A DNA stretch of 64,000 nt from Gracilimonas sp046602855 (GTDB lineage: Bacteria > Bacteroidota > Rhodothermia > Balneolales > Balneolaceae), in NCBI RefSeq assembly GCF_046602855.1, contig NZ_JBKINJ010000001.1:1550001-1614000 (forward strand), written 5' to 3'. Every line of letters begins with the position of its first letter. Within the stretch, counting starts at the first letter, position 1. This document shows, in pieces, positions 1 through 7,127 of the stretch. Made by a program: the position numbers and the translations under genes. The notes beneath the pieces were generated by a model. It worked only from the letters and a program-made list of their open reading frames with translations. It made no database searches and was not told the origin of the DNA.

Positions 1-76
1 CTGTTAGATCGCAGGATAAAAGCAGGAGTCCGGAAATAATTGTCAGAAACAACGTTCTTTGCATTGATTTTTTCAT
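1..76 (-). CDS. Lipoprotein, N-terminal fragment only (gene runs off the window)
   Basis: The complement of 74-76 is an ATG that opens a frame still open at base 1. The visible 25 residues form a lipoprotein signal peptide: basic start (MKKS), hydrophobic core and a lipobox LLSC followed by Asp. This predicts a lipid-anchored envelope protein. It follows the META-like lipoprotein gene by 44 bp in the same direction, so it is probably the third gene of the subtilase operon. Its leader resembles that of the preceding lipoprotein gene. The function of the mature part cannot be seen. Confidence 0.6.
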   Translation of the reverse strand, partial: MKKSMQRTLFLTIISGLLLLSCDLT

Positions 77-120
77 GGTATTGCTTCTCTTTATTTAACG
101 GACCGCAGTGACTTATCGGA

Positions 121-648
121 TCAATCTTTCGGCCAGGGATTATAGTATTCGAAACCTTCCTTATTGAATACGAATTTTCCGGCTAAAGTATCTTCAACAA
201 AAGGAATCTCATCATGAAATAAGACCAATGTATCTCCCGTGCTCTCGAAGCGTTGAGCGTTTCTTAGCATACGCTGGAATTCTAACGTGTAATCACAAAC
301 ACCCCTCGTTCCCCCGACTCTATGTATGTTAATGTGGTTTTCTGCCAGTACTTCATAATTCCCGCCAATCCAGCCACAACCGGGATGTGATTCAAATGTG
401 CTGTCTTGTTTAAAATAAATAGCAAAGAAATCTTTCCCGTGACTTTCTTCATTAAGCTCAAATCGTACTGGCTCTCTTCCATCGGGCTGCATCTCAGCAA
501 GCATCCATTTTGTTTCGGCCAATACATTTTCTACCGGAGGTTCTTCCTGACTTTGGCTGGCGTCGCTATTAAAAAGATCGCAGGAGCTCAAAATGATGCC
601 GGTAAAGAACATCAAAAGCAAAGCAGGTATTGAGATTATATTTTTCAT
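121..648 (-). CDS. META/HslJ-like domain lipoprotein
   Basis: A 175-residue protein with a lipoprotein signal peptide; the lipobox LSSC places the lipidated cysteine at residue 23. The mature part has the pattern of META/HslJ domains: an early TKWML segment, a GCGWIGGNYEV core resembling the family's GCN-GxY motif, and a VCDY segment before a helix and a final GDTLVLF strand. META-domain proteins are small envelope proteins of poorly known function, some linked to stress or protease biology. The gene lies 19 bp downstream of the subtilase gene on the same strand, suggesting co-transcription. The start is preceded by a purine-rich AGAGAGG site. The family call rests on motif resemblance alone. 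Confidence 0.6.
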   Translation of the reverse strand: MKNIISIPALLLMFFTGIILSSCDLFNSDASQSQEEPPVENVLAETKWMLAEMQPDGREPVRFELNEESHGKDFFAIYFKQDSTFESHPGCGWIGGNYEVLAENHINIHRVGGTRGVCDYTLEFQRMLRNAQRFESTGDTLVLFHDEIPFVEDTLAGKFVFNKEGFEYYNPWPKD

Positions 649-667
649 GGTACTACCTCTCTTTTCT

Positions 668-2770
668 TTATTTAACTAACTGCATGGTTATATCTTGTTT
701 AAATTCCTTACCGCTTTCCCCTATGGCTTGCAGGCGGGCAAAATACCATCCGCTGGACAGGCCGGCAGCATCAAATGACGCCCGGTACTGGCCGGCCGGC
801 TGGTTCCTGTCCACCAATACAGCTACCCGGCGCCCGAGTAAGTTGTAGACAAAAAGCTGCACGTCCGCTTGTTCCGGCAGCGCGTATTCCACCGTGGTCA
901 CAGGATTAAACGGGTTGGGATAATTTGAGCTTAACGTAAATTCTTTCGGCCTGGCGGGTTCTTCACTTCTCGGCATTACTTTCATAAACAGATCATCTGC
1001 TGTTACGGTTTCGGTATTGGACGCCCCGGATTCCTGTCCGAGATCATCCACCGCAGTTACGTAATAGGATACCGGGTCTCCGTCCACATCGTTAATCGAG
1101 GTTTCCTGGTCTGTAAATGTGCTCACCGAAGGCTGGCCGATCATAGTCCAGTTCTGTTCTCCCTGCCATTTTCGATACACCTTATAAAAATCCAAATCGG
1201 CCTCCGTATTATCATCCCAGTCCAGTTCAGCCGGGGCCAGTTGCATTTGGCCACCACCGGAACCTTCATTCACGACCACCAGGTTTGTGGGAGCTGAGGG
1301 CGGCGGGTCAAACATTACCTGCAACGCTTTATATGCATTGAGGCGGCCTTCACTCACAGTTATCCCGCTTAGATCGGGAACCGGGTCCACACTGTCCAAT
1401 ATCCAGTCTTTAACTTGCAGCATCATCCCTGCAGGATCATTTTCATAAAGCTGAAGCTGCGTGGTGGACATATACGAAAACATTAAAGCCACCGTCCCGG
1501 TTACATGGGGTGCTGCATACGAGGTCCCGGTGTCTCTCCCGTATTTATTATTGTATTGGGTTTCTCCCCATGATGGAGGAGGATTTGGATTAATGGGAAC
1601 AGAAGAAACAATCATACTGCCAGGGGCCCCCAAATCCACATGAGTAGCACCATACGCACTGGTATCGGATAATGCATCGTTGTGGTCCGTATTGGCAACG
1701 GTAATTAAATAATCACTTGAACAGGTGTCCGGTACTCCGCCACCTGTATCAACATCGTAATCATTATTTGAAACAGAGGAAACATTAACAATACCGTATT
1801 CTCCTAATGAATCATAGGCCGCACACCAAATAGGGTGATTGGCAGGATTCGCATAATCTAATCCAAATGATGAATTCGTAACCGGTATAAAGGCTCCTTC
1901 CTGTCCGTTTGTATTCTCATATTGCTTTCGTAAAGTTATAATATATTCGTACGCGCTCCATACCGTACTCTCATAAGGAGAACTACCCATAACGGGAAGT
2001 ACTTTCGTATTGGGTGCCACCCCGCTTATCCCTGTATTATTGTTTCCTTTGGCCGCTGCTATTCCCGTTACATGTGTCCCATGAAAGTCGTACTCTTCTG
2101 CATCCGGGAAATCACCGTTGTCATCGTATGCATTCCACCCGTCATAATCGTCTACATATCCGTTCCCGTCATCGTCATGGTCATTGCCCGGAATCTCCTC
2201 CTCATTTTTCCAAAAATTCAGGTCTTCGTGATCCAAATCAAAAAAATTGTCAATTACTGCAATTACGATTTCATCGCCATTGGCTGTCGTATTGCTTGTG
2301 GTGAGGTTCCAGGCTCCCTCTGCGCTAATATCTGCCCCAGAAGTACCTCCGGTTTGACCGGTATTATTCAAAGCCCATTGGTCCCCGTAATATTCGTCGT
2401 TGGGTGTGGTGGACCGGCTCCGTAACTCCACTTTATGATTCAACTGTGCGGCTTGAATTTCTGAGAACCCTTTGAACAGGGCCAGCCTTGCCCTGGTGTC
2501 AAATCCCGGGACTTCCGGGAAGGAAAGCTTCCAGATGCCAAGGTTTGGTAGGTGTTTTTCAATTCGAATGCCGCTGTTTTTAAGTGCTTCCTTATTGAGA
2601 ACCTGCTCAATGGAATGGCCTTTTTTCAGTGTGACTAACAATTCTCCTTTAATATAGTCAGGGGCTTCCTGGGCAGATACTACCCCCCCCCCCCACGCTG
2701 TACAAAACAACACAGTAAGGGAAAGTATGAAGGCTTTAAAATTTGTTGCTACATATTTCATAAATCTCAA
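668..2770 (-). CDS. Secreted subtilisin-like (S8) serine protease with T9SS sorting domain
   Basis: A 700-residue secreted protease. Residues 1 to about 33 form a signal peptide containing a Gly triplet encoded by a homopolymer. The catalytic triad is readable: Asp174 (AVIDNFFDLDHEDL), His230 (DFHGTHVTG) and Ser417 (GTSYAAPHVTG); Asn335 is a plausible oxyanion residue. Residues 196-213 are a DxDxDG-type acidic loop likely to bind calcium. A fibronectin-III-like domain follows (about 490-590). Residues 611-700 are a type A C-terminal domain starting FTLSSNYPNPFNP, the sorting signal used by type IX secretion in Bacteroidota relatives. The first Asp motif (DNFFD) departs from the common DTGVD, but the triad is complete. 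It is the first gene of a minus-strand operon with two lipoproteins. Confidence 0.93.
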   Translation of the reverse strand: MRFMKYVATNFKAFILSLTVLFCTAWGGGVVSAQEAPDYIKGELLVTLKKGHSIEQVLNKEALKNSGIRIEKHLPNLGIWKLSFPEVPGFDTRARLALFKGFSEIQAAQLNHKVELRSRSTTPNDEYYGDQWALNNTGQTGGTSGADISAEGAWNLTTSNTTANGDEIVIAVIDNFFDLDHEDLNFWKNEEEIPGNDHDDDGNGYVDDYDGWNAYDDNGDFPDAEEYDFHGTHVTGIAAAKGNNNTGISGVAPNTKVLPVMGSSPYESTVWSAYEYIITLRKQYENTNGQEGAFIPVTNSSFGLDYANPANHPIWCAAYDSLGEYGIVNVSSVSNNDYDVDTGGGVPDTCSSDYLITVANTDHNDALSDTSAYGATHVDLGAPGSMIVSSVPINPNPPPSWGETQYNNKYGRDTGTSYAAPHVTGTVALMFSYMSTTQLQLYENDPAGMMLQVKDWILDSVDPVPDLSGITVSEGRLNAYKALQVMFDPPPSAPTNLVVVNEGSGGGQMQLAPAELDWDDNTEADLDFYKVYRKWQGEQNWTMIGQPSVSTFTDQETSINDVDGDPVSYYVTAVDDLGQESGASNTETVTADDLFMKVMPRSEEPARPKEFTLSSNYPNPFNPVTTVEYALPEQADVQLFVYNLLGRRVAVLVDRNQPAGQYRASFDAAGLSSGWYFARLQAIGESGKEFKQDITMQLVK
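2683..2694 (-). repeat. Homopolymer of 12 bases inside the subtilase signal-peptide coding sequence
   Basis: Twelve C on the plus strand, hence twelve G in the coding strand, spanning Trp26-Gly-Gly-Gly-Val30 of the S8 protease. With 12 G the reading frame stays open; a change of one or two bases would truncate or misframe the protein just after the signal peptide core. Tracts of this length are known to slip during replication, and also to be error-prone in sequencing. Confidence 0.9.
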
Positions 2771-2912
2771 CTTAATTTAGATGTACCCATCTATGTAACT
2801 AAATATTATTCTTTTAGAAAAACAACATTTCAAAAATCACTCTTAATTAAGCAACTTTTTTAAATGAAAAAAGGAGCATGGGAGGAAGGGTAAGTTGTTT
2901 GATCCAAAGTTT

Positions 2913-2934
2913 CCCCCGGCAAGTTTGTCGGGGG
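2913..2934. repeat. GC-rich hairpin in the intergenic repeat island
   Basis: Six-base perfect arms CCCCCG (2913-2918) and CGGGGG (2929-2934) around a 10-base loop, flanked by GATC on both sides. It lies 140 bp upstream of the subtilase start in a gene-free stretch. It has no T-run, so I do not call it a terminator; it may be a fragment of a dispersed palindromic repeat. Confidence 0.5.
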
Positions 2935-2999
2935 ATCAAGGGGTGGGTAAAGGTGCCAAGGCTCAAAAAAGTTATTTACAGCACTTTCTTTTTTTACAG

Positions 3000-3048
3000 G
3001 GACCGTGAGGTCCAGCAAGGCATTCCCAACCGGGTGGTTGGGAACGAG
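3000..3048 (+). repeat. Solo diverged REP-like element (two hairpins plus GAACGAG tail)
   Basis: It has the same architecture as the repeats flanking the RAYT gene near 29.4-30.2 kb. The first hairpin is GGACC/GGTCC around GTGA, the linker is 12 bases (AGCAAGGCATTC), and the second hairpin is CCAACC/GGTTGG around GGGT. The tail GAACGAG is identical. The arms of hairpin 1 differ from the other copies but still pair, which indicates compensatory change that preserves the structure. Confidence 0.7.
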
Positions 3049-3099
3049 CTTAAGTTTGTTAGAAAATGTAATGGAATTTGAAAACAGAATTAGACCGGG

Positions 3100-3268
3100 G
3101 AATGGAACACGGATGAGACGGATTGAGCAGATTGGTATTTAGAGAAGCACTACGATGTTGATCAAGGTAGTAGTTGATTCAAGCAAGACGCTTGACCCAG
3201 TTTATTATTACCTGATAATTAAAAAATCAGTGACCATCCGCAAGATCAGCGTTATCCGCGTTCCATTC
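3100..3268. repeat. Palindromic intergenic element (about 169 bp, MITE-like)
   Basis: The left end begins GAATGGAAC then ACGGATGAGACGGAT (from 3100). The right end, read on the minus strand from 3268, begins GAATGGAAC then GCGGATAACGCTGAT. The termini are imperfect inverted repeats of about 35 bp around a non-coding centre. I see no ORF inside. It could be a small non-autonomous element or a decayed dispersed repeat. Confidence 0.5.
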
Positions 3269-3287
3269 AACCAGCTATAGTAAAAAT

Positions 3288-3323
3288 GAAAAAGCCCCGC
3301 ATTCTATTCGAATACAGGGCTTT
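3288..3323 (-). terminator. Intrinsic terminator of the pdh genes
   Basis: AAAGCCC and GGGCTTT arms (3291-3297 and 3317-3323) with inner ATTC/GAAT pairing form a stem-loop. Read on the minus strand it ends in TTTTT. It sits 23 bp past the pdhC stop codon. Confidence 0.8.
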
Positions 3324-3346
3324 CAATTACTTTGGTTACGCTAAGT

Positions 3347-4660
3347 TTACAGTAACATCGAAAGTGGATTTTCCAGCAGATTCTTAACGGTATTCAGAAA
3401 TTCTGCGGCTTTGGCTCCATCCACGATACGGTGATCGGATGATAGCGTCACTTTCATGCGCTTGCCGGGAACCACTTCTCCATTCTCCACAACCGGTACG
3501 TCACGGATAGCTCCAACGGCTAAGATACACGCATTCGGCGGGTTTATAATGGCTGTGAATTCCTCAATGCCAAACATCCCCAGGTTACTGATGGTAAACG
3601 TACTTCCCTCCATCTGTTCAGGCTGAAGCTTCCGGTCACGTGCCAGTGCGGCCAATTCCCTGGTTTCGGAGGAAATCTGTGCCAGGCCTTTTTTGTCCGT
3701 ATGACGGATGACAGGTGTCATCAAACCTTCTTCGATGGCTACAGCAACCGCAACATGAACTTCTCCATGCTGTTTGATCACATCATCGTGCCAAGAGCTG
3801 TTCACATACTGATGGCGTGTCAAGGCTGTAGCACACGCTTTAACCACAATGTCATTGAAGCTGATCTTCACGTCTTCATTTGCATCATTTATTTGTTTGC
3901 GGGCTGCGATTGCCGACTTCATATCTATGTCAATAGTCTCATAAAAATGAGGATTCGTAAACTTACTTTCCGACAATCGTCGGGCTATGGTTTTCCTCAT
4001 CTGAGAAACCTTGACCTCTTTACTTTCGATACTTTCAAAAGTTTGGGTTGATTCACTCGCAGCAGCAGGAGTTTCCTCTTTATAGTCTTCAATATCTGCC
4101 TTTATGATACGACCGTTAGGTCCGGACCCACTAACTTTGGACAGATCTATATTCTTATCCTCGGCCATTTTTCGAGCAAGTGGTGAAGCTAATATTCGTC
4201 CATGTTCCCCGGTAGATGCCTCAGTGTCTTCTTTTTTGGAAGGCTTGCTTTCAGTTTTTGGAGAAGTCAGTGTGGCTGAACCACCATTGCCTTTACTTTT
4301 AGCCTCTTCATCTTTTGCTTCTTCTTTACCATCGTCAGCTGATTCTTCAGCTTCGGCTTCTTCTTCAGATTTTTCGGAATCAGCAGATTCAGCTTCCTCA
4401 AGGATATCGGAAATATCTTCACCTTCCTCACCCAGCACGGCCATGAGGCCACCCAAAGGAACGGCGTCGCCTGTATCAACTAGGATTTTAAGAACGGTTC
4501 CTCCATCAAAGGCCTCAACTTCCATGGTGGCCTTATCAGTCTCCACTTCGGCAATAATATCACCGGCCTCTACTTTATCTCCTTCTTCTACATTCCACGA
4601 TGCGATCACCCCTTCTTCCATGGTGTCGCTAAGCTTTGGCATTTCAATCTTAATGGCCAT
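3347..4660 (-). CDS. pdhC: Pyruvate dehydrogenase complex E2, dihydrolipoamide acetyltransferase
   Basis: This is the core subunit that transfers the acetyl group from lipoyl-lysine to CoA. The order of domains in its 437 residues is one lipoyl domain (1-78, lipoylated Lys43 in ETDKATMEV), a long acidic Glu/Ser/Ala/Lys linker (about 82-150), the peripheral-subunit-binding domain (156-193, ILASPLARKMAE to GRIIKADI), a short linker, and the catalytic domain (about 213-437). The active-site motif DHRIVDG supplies His410 and Asp414. There is a single lipoyl domain, within the family's range of one to three. It is the last gene after pdhA and pdhB, 140 bp beyond pdhB with a long inverted repeat between. 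No E3 (lpd) gene lies in the window. It could serve another 2-oxo acid complex, but the set of partners fits pyruvate. Confidence 0.95.
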   Translation of the reverse strand: MAIKIEMPKLSDTMEEGVIASWNVEEGDKVEAGDIIAEVETDKATMEVEAFDGGTVLKILVDTGDAVPLGGLMAVLGEEGEDISDILEEAESADSEKSEEEAEAEESADDGKEEAKDEEAKSKGNGGSATLTSPKTESKPSKKEDTEASTGEHGRILASPLARKMAEDKNIDLSKVSGSGPNGRIIKADIEDYKEETPAAASESTQTFESIESKEVKVSQMRKTIARRLSESKFTNPHFYETIDIDMKSAIAARKQINDANEDVKISFNDIVVKACATALTRHQYVNSSWHDDVIKQHGEVHVAVAVAIEEGLMTPVIRHTDKKGLAQISSETRELAALARDRKLQPEQMEGSTFTISNLGMFGIEEFTAIINPPNACILAVGAIRDVPVVENGEVVPGKRMKVTLSSDHRIVDGAKAAEFLNTVKNLLENPLSMLL

Positions 4661-4736
4661 AATATTTAGTCTATACTGTTGAGTGAGTTATTAATTTTTT
4701 GAGCTTATACTATTTTAACGGGTGTTAGAGTGAAAA

Positions 4737-4801
4737 GGCAAAGTTGAAAGGTGAAAAGTTGTACTCTGCATACTTTTCACCTTTCACTTTTCACTTTTGC
4801 C
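4737..4801. repeat. Long imperfect inverted repeat between pdhB and pdhC
   Basis: The left arm (4737-4758) reads GGCAAAG then TTGAAAGGTGAAAAG. The right arm (4773-4801) is its imperfect complement, CTTTTCACCTTTCAC followed by TTTTCACTTTTGCC, separated by a loop of about 14 bases. The arm overlaps the pdhB stop codon. It could stabilise or attenuate the transcript between pdhB and pdhC, or be a dispersed GTGAAAAG-type repeat. Confidence 0.65.
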
Positions 4802-5784
4802 TAATTCCTATATGTAACCTGATTTACAGCTTCGATAACATTCTTTGCATCCGGAAGCCAGGCATCAAAAAGATTCTTTGCAAACGGTGCATTCACATCC
4901 GGCAGTGTAACACGCTGAACGGGAGCATCCAAATAATCAAATGCTTCACGCTGGATCAGGAATCCGATCTCCGCTGCAAATCCTGCAAATGGATGGGCCT
5001 CATCCACTACCACACAACGATTGGTCTTTTTGATCGATTCCACGATCAGTGGCAAGTCCAACGGCTTGACCGTTCTTGGGTCGATAATTTCCACATCTAC
5101 GCCGTCTTTCTCAAGTTGCGAGGCAGCCTGTTTTGCCACATGGTACATCTTTCCGTGAGCCACAATTGTTACGTCGCTTCCCTCACGTTTTACTTTTCCT
5201 TTTCCGATCGGGATTATATAATCTTCCTCTTCGGAAACCTCGCCTTTCATTCCATACATCTGCTCCGATTCCATGAACAGTACAGGATTATCATCACGGA
5301 TAGCAGATTTAAGAAGCCCTTTGGCATCATCCGGTTCAGAAGTGTAGATCACTTTCAGGCCAGGGAAGTGTGCATACATGGTATCATAAGCCACGGAGTG
5401 TGTTGCACCCAATTGACCTGCAGAAGCATTTGGCCCACGGAATACGATCGGCATCGAAATCTGACCTCCGGTCATATAGCCTGCTTTGGAGGCATGATTA
5501 ATAATTTGGTCAGCAGCTAAAACTGCAAAGTTAAAAGTCATGAATTCTACAATAGGACGAAGTCCGTTCATTGCAGCTCCCACACCAATTCCGGCAAATC
5601 CAAGCTCGGAGATCGGTGTATCGATCACGCGCTTATAGCCGTATTTGTCTAAAAGTCCTTCAGTAGCTTTATAAGCACCATTATATTCGGCAACTTCCTC
5701 ACCCATAATGAAGACTTTCTCTTCACGAGCCATTTCCTCGTCAATTGCCTCTCGTATTGCTTCTCTAAATTGTAATTCAGCCAT
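4801..5784 (-). CDS. pdhB: Pyruvate dehydrogenase E1 component, beta subunit
   Basis: A 327-residue beta subunit of the heterotetrameric E1, which decarboxylates pyruvate with thiamine diphosphate and reductively acetylates the E2 lipoyl group. Typical segments are visible: an N-terminal EAIREAIDEEMARE helix, GEEVAEYNGAYKATEGL, DTPISELGFAGIGVGAAMNG, and the C-terminal transketolase domain with DVEIIDPRTVKPLD and VVDEAHPFAGFAAEIG. The length is normal for the family. It starts 23 bp after the pdhA stop and is clearly co-transcribed. The pairing with a separate alpha subunit shows this organism uses the alpha2beta2 E1 type rather than the single-chain AceE. Confidence 0.96.
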   Translation of the reverse strand: MAELQFREAIREAIDEEMAREEKVFIMGEEVAEYNGAYKATEGLLDKYGYKRVIDTPISELGFAGIGVGAAMNGLRPIVEFMTFNFAVLAADQIINHASKAGYMTGGQISMPIVFRGPNASAGQLGATHSVAYDTMYAHFPGLKVIYTSEPDDAKGLLKSAIRDDNPVLFMESEQMYGMKGEVSEEEDYIIPIGKGKVKREGSDVTIVAHGKMYHVAKQAASQLEKDGVDVEIIDPRTVKPLDLPLIVESIKKTNRCVVVDEAHPFAGFAAEIGFLIQREAFDYLDAPVQRVTLPDVNAPFAKNLFDAWLPDAKNVIEAVNQVTYRN

Positions 5785-5807
5785 TACTTTATATAGTCAG
5801 TTTAAAA

Positions 5808-6908
5808 TTATTTGTGGAAATATGGTTCATCTTCGGCAAACATATCATCGTATAGAGCCGACTCATCCGGGAAATCAGAATCATCTGCAAACTCCACAGC
5901 ATCCAGTACTTCCTGCTCTACCTTCTCCTCTATTTCCTCAATTTCTTTATCCTTAAGGATCTCCTCATCTTTCAGATAAGTTTTCAGTCTTTCAATGGGA
6001 TCGTTCTTCTGATATTCTTCCAGTTCCTCTTTATCACGATATTTTTGAGGATCTGACATTGAGTGACCGCGATACCGGTAGGTTCTGATCTCTAAAAAAT
6101 AGGGTTCAGATGATTCTCGCACTTCTTCGGAAACCTCCTTCATGGCTTCATAGACAGAGAATACATCCATTCCATTTACAACCTTACTTTTCATTCCATA
6201 TGCCTTAGCTCGATCAACTATCTCAGTTACCGTGTGTCGGCGGGCTGCAGTACCCATGGAATATCCATTATTCTCTACGGCAAAAATAGCCGGTAGTCCC
6301 CAGAGGTTGGCGATGTTAAAGGTCTCATGCAACGCCCCCTGATCCACAGCTCCGTCACCAAAGAAGGTAGCTGAAATGCGACCGTTTTGATTGTACTTGT
6401 TCGCAAATGCAAGCCCCCCACCGATCGGGATGTGGCCACCTACAATTCCGTAACCGCCCCAAAAATGATTTTCGGTTTTAGCAAAGTGCATTGAACCGCC
6501 TTTACCTTTGGAGCATCCGGTTTTCTTACCGAACAATTCAGCCATCCCTTCATTTGGAGTGATGCCTCGACACAATCCCCAACCGTGATCGCGATAGGCT
6601 GTGATGATATCATCATCGTCGTTCAGTGCAAAAACAGTCCCGGTTGAAACAGCTTCCTGACCAATATAGAGGTGCAAGAATCCGCCAAATTTTCCTTTTT
6701 GATACTGCTGCATTGCACGCTCTTCAAATCGTCGCTGAAGGTACATCTGCTCATACATAGCTTTGAGGTCATCCTCACTCAAGCCTAAGGATTTATGCTT
6801 TTTCCTGGTGGGGCTCGGAAGATCAACACCTTTTTGCACGGCACCGTCTTTTTCACTTCCTTTTCCCCGGGGGGCAAAATTTACTTCGTCTTTTTTCTTT
6901 TTAGCCAT
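5808..6908 (-). CDS. pdhA: Pyruvate dehydrogenase E1 component, alpha subunit
   Basis: A 366-residue alpha subunit carrying the thiamine diphosphate/Mg site: GDGAVDQGALHETFNIA (from residue 184) to VENNGYSMGT (about 211-220). Upstream are the conserved YIGQEAVSTG and YRDHGWGLCRG segments, and downstream YRYRGHSMSDPQKYR, the loop that contacts the cofactor and E2. The first 40 residues are a basic, low-complexity extension (KKKK, RGKGSEK). The C-terminus is unusually acidic. It is the first gene of pdhA-pdhB-pdhC; the promoter should lie between 6909 and about 6990. Together with pdhB it forms the E1 enzyme of the complex. Confidence 0.96.
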   Translation of the reverse strand: MAKKKKDEVNFAPRGKGSEKDGAVQKGVDLPSPTRKKHKSLGLSEDDLKAMYEQMYLQRRFEERAMQQYQKGKFGGFLHLYIGQEAVSTGTVFALNDDDDIITAYRDHGWGLCRGITPNEGMAELFGKKTGCSKGKGGSMHFAKTENHFWGGYGIVGGHIPIGGGLAFANKYNQNGRISATFFGDGAVDQGALHETFNIANLWGLPAIFAVENNGYSMGTAARRHTVTEIVDRAKAYGMKSKVVNGMDVFSVYEAMKEVSEEVRESSEPYFLEIRTYRYRGHSMSDPQKYRDKEELEEYQKNDPIERLKTYLKDEEILKDKEIEEIEEKVEQEVLDAVEFADDSDFPDESALYDDMFAEDEPYFHK

Positions 6909-6999
6909 AATATTTTTTTGAGATCAATCTTTGCATCAAAGGGCTGCAAATATATCCATTTTTTTATGAAGATTTTGTGATTTGATTCTGCTCCTGGTA

Positions 7000-7125
7000 A
7001 AACATCAGAATGGAAGGCGGATGGCACCGATCTACTAGATCGTCACTGATTTAGATTAATTCAATTAACCAAAAAACAACGACTATTCGTCCAATTTATG
7101 CTATCCTCATTCTATTCTGATGTTT
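7000..7125. repeat. Short inverted repeat bracketing the alaS-pdhA spacer
   Basis: AAACATCAGAAT (about 7000-7011) and its exact complement ATTCTGATGTTT (7114-7125) enclose about 100 bp of non-coding DNA between alaS and pdhA. The similarity continues imperfectly inward. It may be the ends of a tiny palindromic element, or chance in AT-rich DNA; no product or target duplication is evident. Confidence 0.35.
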
Positions 7126-7127
7126 AA

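Noticed and set aside
4104..4682. A 192-codon serine/alanine-rich frame on the plus strand
   Set aside because: It is the antisense reading of the acidic linker and lipoyl domain of pdhC; low complexity, no start signal, and the minus-strand gene is certain.
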